From: a bacterium
GTDB lineage: Bacteria; Hinthialibacterota; Hinthialibacteria; Hinthialibacterales; Hinthialibacteraceae
Direction: 5' to 3'
Assembly (NCBI GenBank): GCA_016125385.1
Contig: WGLV01000020.1
Location: 1 to 54,389 of the forward strand
Length of the DNA: 54,389 nucleotides
Shown here one piece after another: positions 38,179-47,078 of the stretch. The notes under the pieces are model-generated. The model was not told where the DNA came from and searched no databases. It saw only the letters and a program-made list of their open reading frames with translations. Both the position numbers and the translations under genes were made by a program. Each line of letters starts with the position of its first letter. Position 1 is the stretch's first letter.

Positions 38179-38592
38179 AACCCCCTCCCTCACCTCCCCC
38201 AGACTTGGGGGAGGAAATCCCGCTCGATATCCGCTTACATCAGGCCCAACGAATCCGATAAGTTCGCATAGCCCAAAGACTCGGCGGCGGGCACTGCCCC
38301 CCTCCCCCAGACTTGGGGGAGGAAATCCCGCTCGATATCCACTTACATCAGGCCCAACGAGGCCGATAAGTTCGCACAGCCCAAAGACTCGGCGGCGGGC
38401 ACTGCCCCCCTCCCCCAGACTTGGGGGGCGGAAATCCCGCTCGATATCCACTTACATCAGGCCCAACGAATCCGAAAAGTTCGCACAGCCCAAAGACTCG
38501 GCGGCGGGCACTGCCCCCCCTCCTCCAGACTTGGGGGGGCGGAGTTAAAGGCGACTCGATTTCGACGGATTTGAGGGTTTGAAATTCGCCCC
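38179..38592. repeat. 108-bp tandem repeat with CCCCCAGACTTGGGGG hairpins
   Basis: The hairpin AGACTT centres at 38201, 38309, 38417 and 38527, giving units of 108, 108 and 110 bases. The units share the stretch CTCGATATCC followed by TTACATCAGGCCCAACGA and the end GACTCGGCGGCGGGCACTGC. Differences between copies are few. The flanks match the single repeat at 30817-30904. The 974-base gap between pilC and the orphan gene is almost wholly filled by this and family 1. Confidence 0.9.
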
Positions 38593-38656
38593 ATACGGAA
38601 CTAATTGAATGGCCGGATTAGTAAGAGCAACCGGTGAAACTGATGCGAATTCCAGG

Positions 38657-38962
38657 TTAGGCATCAACACAAATTATATATTTATTTCGATGCAATCTAC
38701 TTTTACCTGAATGAACAATATTCGTTCGAATTGTCCGACCATCTTCTGAGACCCAACTTTTAGGGTTCATAGGCGATCCAGCCCAACCACTCCCAGGATT
38801 AAAGCGCAGATATTCACCTGGATAGTTTCTGATTTCTTCAATATAACGTCTCTTCTCGTCGACATTCTCGACTTTACCGGGAGTGTTAATGTAATTTAAG
38901 CACTCATCCACAACATCGTTTTTGAGATAGGTTTCTCCGGGAACAAAACTATACCAAGACAT
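38657..38962 (-). CDS. AT-rich orphan protein
   Basis: The 101-residue protein has no recognised domain. It is compositionally distinct: AT-rich codons and AT-rich upstream sequence in an otherwise GC-rich region. A perfect AAGGAGG site lies 7 bases before the ATG and a promoter with TATAAT is visible upstream, so expression is plausible. There is no signal peptide or membrane helix; charged and aromatic residues dominate (ECLNYINTPGKVENVDEKRR). It is probably horizontally acquired; function unknown. Confidence 0.7.
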   Translation of the reverse strand: MSWYSFVPGETYLKNDVVDECLNYINTPGKVENVDEKRRYIEEIRNYPGEYLRFNPGSGWAGSPMNPKSWVSEDGRTIRTNIVHSGKSRLHRNKYIICVDA

Positions 38963-39006
38963 TCTCTTCCTCCTTATTTCATCAAATAAACATACATATT
39001 TAATGC

Positions 39007-39036
39007 ATTATAATACATTTCAAAATCACGCCACAA
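39007..39036 (-). promoter_or_regulatory. Promoter for the AT-rich orphan gene
   Basis: On the minus strand TTGTGG (39036-39031), an 18-base spacer and a perfect TATAAT (39012-39007). The leader to 38962 would be about 40 bases. Confidence 0.5.
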
Positions 39037-39049
39037 GAATTACCATTTA

Positions 39050-39080
39050 ATTAAAAGAGCGCGGGGTTAGCCGCGCTCTT
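39050..39080 (-). terminator. Rho-independent terminator after the suf operon
   Basis: The arms AAGAGCGCGG (39055-39064) and CCGCGCTCTT (39071-39080) pair perfectly. On the minus strand the hairpin is followed by TTTTAATT. It lies 63 bases after the sufT stop. Confidence 0.85.
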
Positions 39081-39142
39081 CCGGTGTTCAGGATGGAAAT
39101 GAGATGGAGTTTATTGAGGGCGTTTCGGTCGGGTGAGGCGCG

Positions 39143-39514
39143 TCAGAAGCCGAGTTCGAGGCGGGCGGCTTCGGACATCATGTCGGGGGTCCAGGAGGGC
39201 TCCCACACGACCTCGACGCGGGCGCCGGAGACGCCCGCCACGCAGCGCACTTTGTCTTCGACCTCGCCGGGCAGGGTTCCAGCCACCGGGCAGGCGGGCG
39301 AAGTGAGCGTCATGGTGACGTCGGCGAACGCCGTATCGGGATTGTAATCGATATCGTAAATCAGCCCCAGTTCGTAGATGTCGACGGGGATCTCGGGATC
39401 GTAGCAGGTCTTGAGAATCTGCACGATACGCTCGACCACGTTGTCGTCCGGAGCGGGGCCGGGCGTGGGGGCGGCGTTTTCGTTATTGAGGGCGCTTGCC
39501 GGGTTGTCGTTCAT
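39143..39514 (-). CDS. sufT: SufT/MIP18-family iron-sulfur assembly factor
   Basis: The 123-residue protein has a DUF59/MIP18 domain: VERIVQILKTCYDPEIPVDIYELGLIYDI, where the DPEIP segment and the following cysteine-containing TLTSPACPV are the family hallmarks. SufT helps mature Fe-S proteins. The first 28 residues are a proline-rich tail not typical of the family. The start region (39486-39526) is duplicated at 39714-39754, with repeat copy B between. Last gene of the suf operon, followed by a terminator. Confidence 0.9.
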   Translation of the reverse strand: MNDNPASALNNENAAPTPGPAPDDNVVERIVQILKTCYDPEIPVDIYELGLIYDIDYNPDTAFADVTMTLTSPACPVAGTLPGEVEDKVRCVAGVSGARVEVVWEPSWTPDMMSEAARLELGF

Positions 39515-39526
39515 GGTTTACTCCGT
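39486..39526 (-). repeat. 41-bp direct repeat at the sufT start, copy 1
   Basis: This segment covers the ribosome binding site and first codons of sufT. An identical copy is at 39714-39754, 228 bases away. Read on the minus strand, the upstream copy opens a reading frame of about 22 codons that ends before the element. Confidence 0.92.
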
Positions 39527-39568
39527 AAAAATCCAGTCTGGGCCGAGTCATGAGTATATTCGTTTGAG

Positions 39569-39667
39569 ATGAATCCATTTTCACCCACCCGCCCAGCCCA
39601 CGTTCAAGGATGGCGTCGCCGGCCTTCGGCCTCCTCCGCCGATTTTTTATTCCAAAAATGGATTCAT
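39569..39667. repeat. Inverted-repeat element, copy B
   Basis: The ends ATGAATCCATTTT (39569-39581) and AAAATGGATTCAT (39655-39667) are a perfect 13-bp inverted repeat. Compared with copies A and C, one base of the 5' arm has changed together with its partner in the 3' arm. It lies between sufU and sufT, inside the 228-base interval between two direct repeats. Confidence 0.85.
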
Positions 39668-39713
39668 TCACTCCGCGCATTCAACATACATGCGTTTGCG
39701 TCTGTTTTCCCTT

Positions 39714-39754
39714 TTGAGGGCGCTTGCCGGGTTGTCGTTCATGGTTTACTCCGT
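39714..39754 (-). repeat. 41-bp direct repeat upstream of sufT, copy 2
   Basis: Identical to 39486-39526. On the minus strand it contains a start codon with a GGAG site but its reading frame soon stops. It lies just downstream of sufU (stop at 39775). Confidence 0.92.
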
Positions 39755-39774
39755 GCTTTCTTCAATTGTTTCAC

Positions 39775-40233
39775 TTACTCGGTGCTGACCGGCTCGGACT
39801 TGTCTTCAAGCGCCGCTTTCAGGGTATGCCACGCGAGGGTGGCGCATTTGACCCGCATGGGGAACTCGCGAACGCCCGCCAGCGCGGCGAGCTTCTCGAA
39901 TTCCGGCTCGCCCGATTCAAGCAGGGGGTCGGCCTGGCCCGTCACCATATCGTGAAAGGCGTTAAACAGGCGATTGGCTTCATCCAGCGTCTTGCCCTTC
40001 ACCGCTTCGGTCATCAGCGAGGCCGAGGCGGTGGAGATGGCGCAGCCAGACCCCTGAAACGAGACGTTTTTGACGCGGCCATTCTCAAGATGGAGGTACA
40101 CCGTCACCCGGTCGCCGCAGAGCGGGTTATGCCCCGCCGCGCTGCCGGTGGCGTCGCCCATTTCGAAAAAGTTCCGGGGGGCGCGGGTGTGGTCGAGAAT
40201 GACCTCCTGATACAGTTCGCTCAACTCATTCAT
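39775..40233 (-). CDS. sufU: SufU/IscU-like scaffold protein
   Basis: The 152-residue protein is a SufU-type Fe-S scaffold or zinc-dependent sulfurtransferase partner of SufS. The three conserved cysteines are visible: Cys39 in HNPLCGD, Cys64 in SGCAIS and Cys130 in VKCATLAW. The insertion between the second and third is typical of SufU. The start overlaps the sufS stop by one base (TGATG), indicating coupling. It should accept sulfur from SufS and act with SufBCD. Confidence 0.94.
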   Translation of the reverse strand: MNELSELYQEVILDHTRAPRNFFEMGDATGSAAGHNPLCGDRVTVYLHLENGRVKNVSFQGSGCAISTASASLMTEAVKGKTLDEANRLFNAFHDMVTGQADPLLESGEPEFEKLAALAGVREFPMRVKCATLAWHTLKAALEDKSEPVSTE

Positions 40234-41504
40234 CAGGCGAACATCCGAATCGTTTTCTGAATGGCCGAAGCCAGCCGGCCGATCTCGTCATGAGTATTGT
40301 AGAACGCCATCGAGGCCCGCGCAGTGGCGGGGACGTTGAAACGATCCATCAGCGGTTGCGTGCAATGATGCCCGGTTCGGACCGCGACGCCCTCGCGGTC
40401 GAGGATGGTGCCGATATCGTGCGGGTGGATTCCATCAATGACGAAGCTGACCACAGCGGCTTTTTCAGCCGCGGTTCCGACGATCTTCAGGCCGGGGATC
40501 GCCGAAAGCGTTTCGGTCGCGTAGCGCAGCAGGTCCTGCTCGCGGGCGGCGATGCGATCAAGGCCGATCGACTGGACGTAATCGAGCGCCGCGCCCAGGC
40601 CGATGGCGCCGAGGATGTCGGGGGTTCCGGCTTCGAACTTGTACGGGATGTCGTTGAACAGCGTTTTTTCAAACGACACCGAGAGAATCATGTCGCCGCC
40701 GCCCATATAGGGGGGCATGGCTTCGAGATGGTCTTTTTTTCCGTAGAGCACGCCGACGCAGGGCCCGAACACTTTGTGACCGGAGAAGACGTAAAAATCG
40801 CAATCGAGGTCCTGCACGTCGATGGCCATGTGGGGCGCGGCCTGCGCCCCGTCGAGCAGGACCGGGATCGCCTGAGCGTGGGCGAGCCCGATGATGCGCT
40901 TGACCGGGTTGATCGTGCCCAGCGCGTTGGAGACGTGGTTGACGGCGATCATGCGGGTGCGGCTGGTAATGCGATCGCCGAACGCCAGCATGTCGAGTTC
41001 GCCCTCATCGGTGACGGGCGCGACCACCAGCCTGGCGCCGGTTTTTTCACACAGCAACTGCCACGGAACGATGTTGGAGTGATGTTCCATGTGGGTGATG
41101 AGGATTTCATCGTCTTTATGGAGAACGTGCCCGCCGAAGGACGACGCGACGAGATTGATGCCTTCAGTGGCGTTGCGGACGAAGACGATTTCTTTGGCGC
41201 TGGCGGCGTTGAGAAAGGCGCGCGCCTTTTCGCGGGCGGCCTCGTGGGCGCTGGTGGAGAGTTCGCTGAGACGATGGACGCCGCGATGGATGTTGGCGTA
41301 ACAGGTTGAAGCCGCCTCGGAGATCGCGTCGATCACCGCCTGGGGCTTCTGGGCGGAGGCGGCGTTATCAAGATAGGCCAGCGGCTTACCGTGAACCGTC
41401 TGTTTCAGGATCGGGAAATCATTACGAATCCGCTCGACGTCAAGGGTCAGGTCCGGCGCCGCAGCGGCCGATTCGGGTTGCTCGATACGGGTTGCGCTGT
41501 TCAT
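40233..41504 (-). CDS. sufS: SufS-type cysteine desulfurase
   Basis: The 423-residue PLP enzyme removes sulfur from cysteine, forming a persulfide. The PLP lysine is in VFSGHKVFGPC near residue 243 and the persulfide cysteine in RTGHHCTQPLM near residue 381. The N-terminal FPILKQTVHGKPLAYLDNAA is typical of group II desulfurases (SufS rather than IscS). A 25-residue N-terminal tail is somewhat longer than usual. It is coupled to sufU downstream and follows sufD. Confidence 0.95.
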   Translation of the reverse strand: MNSATRIEQPESAAAAPDLTLDVERIRNDFPILKQTVHGKPLAYLDNAASAQKPQAVIDAISEAASTCYANIHRGVHRLSELSTSAHEAAREKARAFLNAASAKEIVFVRNATEGINLVASSFGGHVLHKDDEILITHMEHHSNIVPWQLLCEKTGARLVVAPVTDEGELDMLAFGDRITSRTRMIAVNHVSNALGTINPVKRIIGLAHAQAIPVLLDGAQAAPHMAIDVQDLDCDFYVFSGHKVFGPCVGVLYGKKDHLEAMPPYMGGGDMILSVSFEKTLFNDIPYKFEAGTPDILGAIGLGAALDYVQSIGLDRIAAREQDLLRYATETLSAIPGLKIVGTAAEKAAVVSFVIDGIHPHDIGTILDREGVAVRTGHHCTQPLMDRFNVPATARASMAFYNTHDEIGRLASAIQKTIRMFA

Positions 41505-41558
41505 ATTCGCCTCGTTTCATGCGCCTCGACAAACAGAATCAAGGCAGCCGGCGGGCGC

Positions 41559-42887
41559 TTACGCCGGCAGCCGTTCAGAGATCAGGCCTTCAAGCTCATC
41601 ACGCACTTCGGGCAGATCGATGGCTTCGACGATCTCGGCCGCGAAGGCGTAGGTCAGCATGGCGCGCGCGGCCTCGGGGCCGATGCCGCGCGCCCTCGCG
41701 TAAAAGAGGGCGTTTTCATCCAGCCGGCCGGTGGTGGCGCCGTGGGTGCATTTGACGTCGTCGGCGTAAATCTCCAGCTGGGGCATGGCGTTGATGGAGG
41801 CTTTATCCGACATCAGCAGGCTCTGGCTGGTCTGTTTGGCGTCGGTTTTCTGCGCGTCTTTCTGGACGAAGATTTTGCCTTTGAACACGCCGCTGGAATC
41901 ATCGTCGAGAATCGACTTGTACATCTCCCAGCTGCGGCAGTGCGGTTTTTCATGCAGCAGGGTGGTGTGATTGTCGACGTGTTGATCGCGATGGCCCATG
42001 ATGAGGCCGTTGAGCGTACAGTCGACGTCCTCGCCATTGAGCGACGCGGTGATATCGTTGCGCACCAGCGACCCGCCAAAGTTGAGGTTGTGATGAAGAA
42101 ATGTGGCGCCGCGGGCGAGATCGATAGTGGTGTTTGAAATATGGCTGGCCGAAGCGGCTTCACGCTGAAACTTGATGAACTGGCCGCGCGCATACTCGCC
42201 GAGCGAAATTTCAGCGACCGCGTTGGTGAGATGGTTCTCACCGCGACCGGCGAAGGTTTCAACGATTTCGAATTTTGAATTGGCGCCGGCGGCGACCAGC
42301 GTACGCGGAAACACGGCGCGCGCCCGCGAACCCGCCGAGCCGAGGTAAACCAGATGAATGGGCTTGTTCAACTCAACGCCCTGGGGGATTGAAATCAACG
42401 CGCCGTCGCGCATGAACGCCGTATTGAGCGCGGCGAAGGGATTGTCTTCATAACTGCCCTTACGCGCGAGATAGGGTTCGACCAGCGCGCCGTCCGTCTC
42501 CAACGCCTGAGCCAGACTCTGGACGCGGACGCCCTCGGGCAGGCCCCGCAGCGAGGAAAGTTCGGCGGAGAAAACGCCGTCGACCAGCACAATGCGCCAG
42601 GCGTCCAACTGAGGCAGGCGCACGGCTTCAAACGCCTCGGCGGGGTATTCGCCCGCTTGCGCGGCCAACTCGTATTCGGTCTCGGCGATGGCGCGCACGT
42701 TGGTGAAGCGCCATTCTTCAAGCCGGGTATGAGGAAAGCCCAGCTCGTTAAAGCGCTCAATGGCGCCCCGGCGGATTTCGTGCAGCCAGGCGGGCTCGTT
42801 CACAAACGACTGTTTACTCAGGGAATCGAAAGACGAAAGATAAAACGCGCGGGCGTCTTGTGCGTTCGTCGTGGATTGAGAGTTCAT
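41559..42887 (-). CDS. sufD: SufD Fe-S cluster assembly protein
   Basis: The 442-residue protein matches SufD: the N-terminal helical domain with FPHTRLEEWRFTNV, and the C-terminal beta-helix with DALIS-like ISIPQGVELNKPIHLVYLG, NGLIMGHRDQHVDNHT and KCTHGATTGRLDENALFYARARG. With SufB and SufC it forms the scaffold complex. It is followed 54 bases downstream by sufS. Confidence 0.94.
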   Translation of the reverse strand: MNSQSTTNAQDARAFYLSSFDSLSKQSFVNEPAWLHEIRRGAIERFNELGFPHTRLEEWRFTNVRAIAETEYELAAQAGEYPAEAFEAVRLPQLDAWRIVLVDGVFSAELSSLRGLPEGVRVQSLAQALETDGALVEPYLARKGSYEDNPFAALNTAFMRDGALISIPQGVELNKPIHLVYLGSAGSRARAVFPRTLVAAGANSKFEIVETFAGRGENHLTNAVAEISLGEYARGQFIKFQREAASASHISNTTIDLARGATFLHHNLNFGGSLVRNDITASLNGEDVDCTLNGLIMGHRDQHVDNHTTLLHEKPHCRSWEMYKSILDDDSSGVFKGKIFVQKDAQKTDAKQTSQSLLMSDKASINAMPQLEIYADDVKCTHGATTGRLDENALFYARARGIGPEAARAMLTYAFAAEIVEAIDLPEVRDELEGLISERLPA

Positions 42888-42959
42888 ACGTCACACCTTT
42901 TCAATTCGGTATTCGCTCGGATTCATCAGCATGGAGCGGGTCAAACAACGCATTCCAGC

Positions 42960-43715
42960 TTACGCGGCGCCCTGTTCGAGCCAGGCGTAGCCTTTTTCTT
43001 CGACCTCGTGAGCCAGTTCGCTGCCGCCGGTGCGGACGATGCGGCCATCGGCCAGAATGTGGACGATGTCAGGCTCCAGATAGTTGAGGATGCGCTGGTA
43101 GTGAGTGATGCAGACGATGGCGCGTTTTTCATCGCGCAGCTTGTTCACGCCGCCCGCCACAGTGCGCAGGGCGTCAACGTCGAGGCCGGAATCGGTCTCG
43201 TCGAGGATGGCGAGCCTGGGATCAAGCACGGCCATCTGGAAGATCTCGTTGCGCTTTTTTTCGCCGCCGGAAAAGCCCTCGTTGACGTTGCGTTTGAGCA
43301 GTTTGTCGTCGAGTTCGACCAGTTTGGCTTTTTCTTTCATGATCTTGATGAACTCGACGGCGTCGACTTCTTCAAGACCGCGATACTTGCGCACGGCATT
43401 GTAGGCGGTTTTGAGAAAGTAGGTGTTGCCCACGCCGGGAATCTCAACCGGGTATTGAAACGCCATGAAGATGCCTTCACAGGCGCGTTCATCGGGCGCC
43501 ATCTCAAGCAGGTTTTTGCCTTCGAAAATGATTTCGCCGCTGGTGACCTCGTAGGCTTCGTTGCCAGCCAGCACCTGCGAGAGCGTGCTCTTGCCGGAGC
43601 CGTTCGGCCCCATGATGGCGTGGACTTCGCCGGGATTCACCGTCAGGTTGACGCCCTTCAGAATCTGTTTGCCTTCGATGGAGGCGCAGAGGTTTTTGAT
43701 TTCAAGCAATGACAT
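42960..43715 (-). CDS. sufC: SufC ATPase
   Basis: The 251-residue ABC-type ATPase drives the SufBCD scaffold. Walker A GPNGSGKS is at residues 36-43, the signature FSGGEKKRNEI near 149 and Walker B LAILDETDSGLD near 172. No membrane segments. It lies downstream of sufB with a 242-base gap that contains repeat copy C, a long spacing for suf genes. Confidence 0.97.
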   Translation of the reverse strand: MSLLEIKNLCASIEGKQILKGVNLTVNPGEVHAIMGPNGSGKSTLSQVLAGNEAYEVTSGEIIFEGKNLLEMAPDERACEGIFMAFQYPVEIPGVGNTYFLKTAYNAVRKYRGLEEVDAVEFIKIMKEKAKLVELDDKLLKRNVNEGFSGGEKKRNEIFQMAVLDPRLAILDETDSGLDVDALRTVAGGVNKLRDEKRAIVCITHYQRILNYLEPDIVHILADGRIVRTGGSELAHEVEEKGYAWLEQGAA

Positions 43716-43796
43716 GATTCTATATCTCCAATTTATCGAGTCGTCTTCAAAATCCAGATCGAAGACAAAATTTCTAAGTCAAAAACATGATTCAGC

Positions 43797-43900
43797 ATGA
43801 ATTCATTTTCCCCCACCCGCTCTGTCCCAAATTACTGGTTGGGTTTCCTCGGCCTTCGGCCTCGTCAATCCGTTTTTTTTAAAATCGAAAATGAATTCAT
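43797..43900. repeat. Inverted-repeat element, copy C
   Basis: The ends ATGAATTCATTTTC (43797-43810) and GAAAATGAATTCAT (43887-43900) are a perfect 14-bp inverted repeat. The middle has CCTCGGCCTTCGGCCTCGTC, shared with copy A except for the hairpin loop. It lies between sufB and sufC. Confidence 0.9.
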
Positions 43901-43957
43901 CAGAGTTTCTAAATTTGAACCGGTTTGTGGTAAACGCGCCGTTCAACTTGCGCCGGA

Positions 43958-45400
<1,443 letters not shown>

Positions 45401-45512
45401 GGATTACGACTCCTTATGATGTAACATTCTTTGAATTATCGGTTTACAATTTCATGGGATGATAAAAAACAGAATGCGGAAGCGTTGAAATGCGGATGAA
45501 CATCCCACGAAG

Positions 45513-45563
45513 GTTGACTCTGTCAAGTATTTTCGCTCAAAAGTTGACTCTGTCAAGTATTTT
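45513..45563. promoter_or_regulatory. Twin palindromes upstream of sufB
   Basis: Two identical 21-base segments at 45513-45533 and 45543-45563, 30 bases apart. Each has the core TTGAC-TCT-GTCAA, a 5-3-5 palindrome. On the minus strand each contains TTGACA, which could act as a -35 box. The spacing of 30 bases is near three helical turns. Such paired sites fit a dimeric regulator of the Rrf2/IscR type. An alternative is the multiple-repeat end of a lost insertion sequence. Confidence 0.45.
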
Positions 45564-45573
45564 GATCGGGAAA

Positions 45574-46290
45574 TCAGCGGAGATCGTCCATCGTTTCAAT
45601 CTGACCGTCGGGAGGCGGGTCCATGATGACGGCTTTCTGGCGGGGGAGGATGGAACTCGAATCGGCGTAGAACTCGCCGTAACTGGCGAGGCCGTTGGTG
45701 GGGTTGTAGGGCGTGAAGGTGGGGCGGGCGTTGTAATACCCCTGCGCGTCAACTTCAAGAAAGTAAGGCGAATCAAACAACTGGGTCTCGGTGGCGCCGA
45801 CCACGACTTTCACCGCCGTGACGACCGGCAATTTCGTAAAGCGCCCCGGCGAATTAAAAACCTCTCTGGCTCCGGCGTATTCCGGATCGTTGAGTCCGTA
45901 ACTGCGGGTGACAAGCATGCACCACGGGCTGACATCCCACTCGGGCGGCTCGATTTCGGGAAATGTTTGAAAAAAGAGTTCTTTGGCTGATTCGTTCACC
46001 GCGACGAAGTCTTCTTTGAAATAGACGCGCAGTTTGATCTTGCGGTCCGGGCCGAACATCGGGCCCTGAAAGCCGACTGTGCGGGCGCCACGAATTTTTT
46101 CGGCGTTGGCATTCTTTGGCTCGTCTCCGCTGAAACGCCCGATTACCGCCTCAGCGAAAGACTGCATCTCGATTCGGCGCGCGTTGTACTGGCTGTGCAG
46201 AAAATGGGGAATCATCAAGGCGAAGAGGCTCGCGAGAAGGGCGAGAGCGACCACGATTTTTACGGCGAACACAACTCGTCTGGATGACAT
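45574..46290 (-). CDS. Pilin-like membrane protein without prepilin motif
   Basis: The 238-residue protein has one N-terminal helix (VVFAVKIVVALALLASLFALMIPHFL), then HSQYNARRIEMQSFAEAV, which resembles the FLNAQIRAK-type stretch after the helix of the prepilin at 7684. The G|FTLIE cleavage motif and glutamate 5 are missing, so it is probably an uncleaved relative or a convergent single-pass protein. The rest is a mixed domain with no match. It is upstream of the palindromes before sufB, on the same strand. Confidence 0.7.
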   Translation of the reverse strand: MSSRRVVFAVKIVVALALLASLFALMIPHFLHSQYNARRIEMQSFAEAVIGRFSGDEPKNANAEKIRGARTVGFQGPMFGPDRKIKLRVYFKEDFVAVNESAKELFFQTFPEIEPPEWDVSPWCMLVTRSYGLNDPEYAGAREVFNSPGRFTKLPVVTAVKVVVGATETQLFDSPYFLEVDAQGYYNARPTFTPYNPTNGLASYGEFYADSSSILPRQKAVIMDPPPDGQIETMDDLR

Positions 46291-46405
46291 GGGGTCACCA
46301 TTTTGGTTGAGAGTGGATTTCGAACTTATTTACAAATACCACATAACGATGACGTGCGTCAACATAAAAACCCGCGCGTCGAATCCCGGACGGAGGAGGA
46401 GTGCT

Positions 46406-46738
46406 TCAGGGGATTGGATGGGCAGCGAGGTATTCCTCTAATGCCTGATTGATGACGGCTTCGATGTCGGCGTTGGCGGAATGTAATTTGAGGAAAGAGG
46501 CCTGTTTTACGTGGATTTCGAGACGCACTCCCTTGCGTCCGTCGACGATCCAGCTGGGGGCGTCTTCGGGCGCTGGTGCGGAATCGGGGTCTTCGGCGAT
46601 GGCGCGGTCGATGTCTTCTTCGGTCATGGCGTCAACGCGGGCCCAGTCAGTGGCGGTTGGCTCACCCCGGCGAATTCGATCCAGCGCTTCATCCAGCGTC
46701 ATGTGGACGATGTGTTCCTGACCGTTATTTTTATTCAT
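46406..46738 (-). CDS. brnA: BrnA-like antitoxin
   Basis: The 110-residue protein has an N-terminal acidic, helical region that would contact the toxin (LDRIRRGEPTATDWARVDAM, TEEDIDRAIAEDPDS) and a C-terminal ribbon-helix-helix-like domain (GVRLEIHVKQ, ADIEAVINQALEEYLAAH). This order is that of BrnA. It overlaps the toxin gene by 8 bases and would repress the pair. Gene order toxin-first is typical of brnTA. Confidence 0.85.
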   Translation of the reverse strand: MNKNNGQEHIVHMTLDEALDRIRRGEPTATDWARVDAMTEEDIDRAIAEDPDSAPAPEDAPSWIVDGRKGVRLEIHVKQASFLKLHSANADIEAVINQALEEYLAAHPIP

Positions 46739-46970
46739 TTTTCTTCGCCCTTCTCGCTGAAATAATTCGAACTTTTCCGCCGCGCTTCGTATAAATAACC
46801 GTTATCCGACGATCCAATACTGTTCCAGTGACCATATATCTTTCTTCAGGCAAATAAGGCGATTTTTTGATAACGTGACTTCCTTCAAACACGGCGATCG
46901 CCAAATCAAAGGATATTCCATGTTTTACAATATTCGCCTGGTTCTTTTGGTCATCCCATTCAAAGTCCAT
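46731..46970 (-). CDS. brnT: BrnT-like ribonuclease toxin
   Basis: The 79-residue protein matches BrnT, a RelE-fold ribonuclease: FEWDDQKNQANIVKHGISFDLAIAVF at the start and RRITVIYTKRGGKVRIISARRAKK at the end, with the conserved basic residues. It cuts RNA under stress when not bound by BrnA. It overlaps the antitoxin by 8 bases. The pair lies between the large secreted protein and the pilin-like protein. Confidence 0.9.
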   Translation of the reverse strand: MDFEWDDQKNQANIVKHGISFDLAIAVFEGSHVIKKSPYLPEERYMVTGTVLDRRITVIYTKRGGKVRIISARRAKKNE

Positions 46971-47030
46971 TATAGCCGCTCTTACATCATGGTGGTGGTA
47001 TGATGAAATTTTCCATCGGAAGATGAAATT

Positions 47031-47064
47031 TAAAAAGCCCCTCGCGCTGAACGCGAGGGGCTTG
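47031..47064 (-). terminator. Rho-independent terminator after the secreted protein
   Basis: The arms AAGCCCCTCGCG (47036-47047) and CGCGAGGGGCTT (47053-47064) pair perfectly with a five-base loop. On the minus strand a T-run (CTTTTTAAATTT) follows. It is 15 bases after the stop of the gene at 47079. Confidence 0.92.
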
Positions 47065-47078
47065 AATGAGAGATGAGA

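Noticed and set aside
37927-38451. Minus-strand frame of 174 codons with repeated peptide
   Set aside because: The repeated residues only mirror the 108-bp DNA repeat; no start signal is present.
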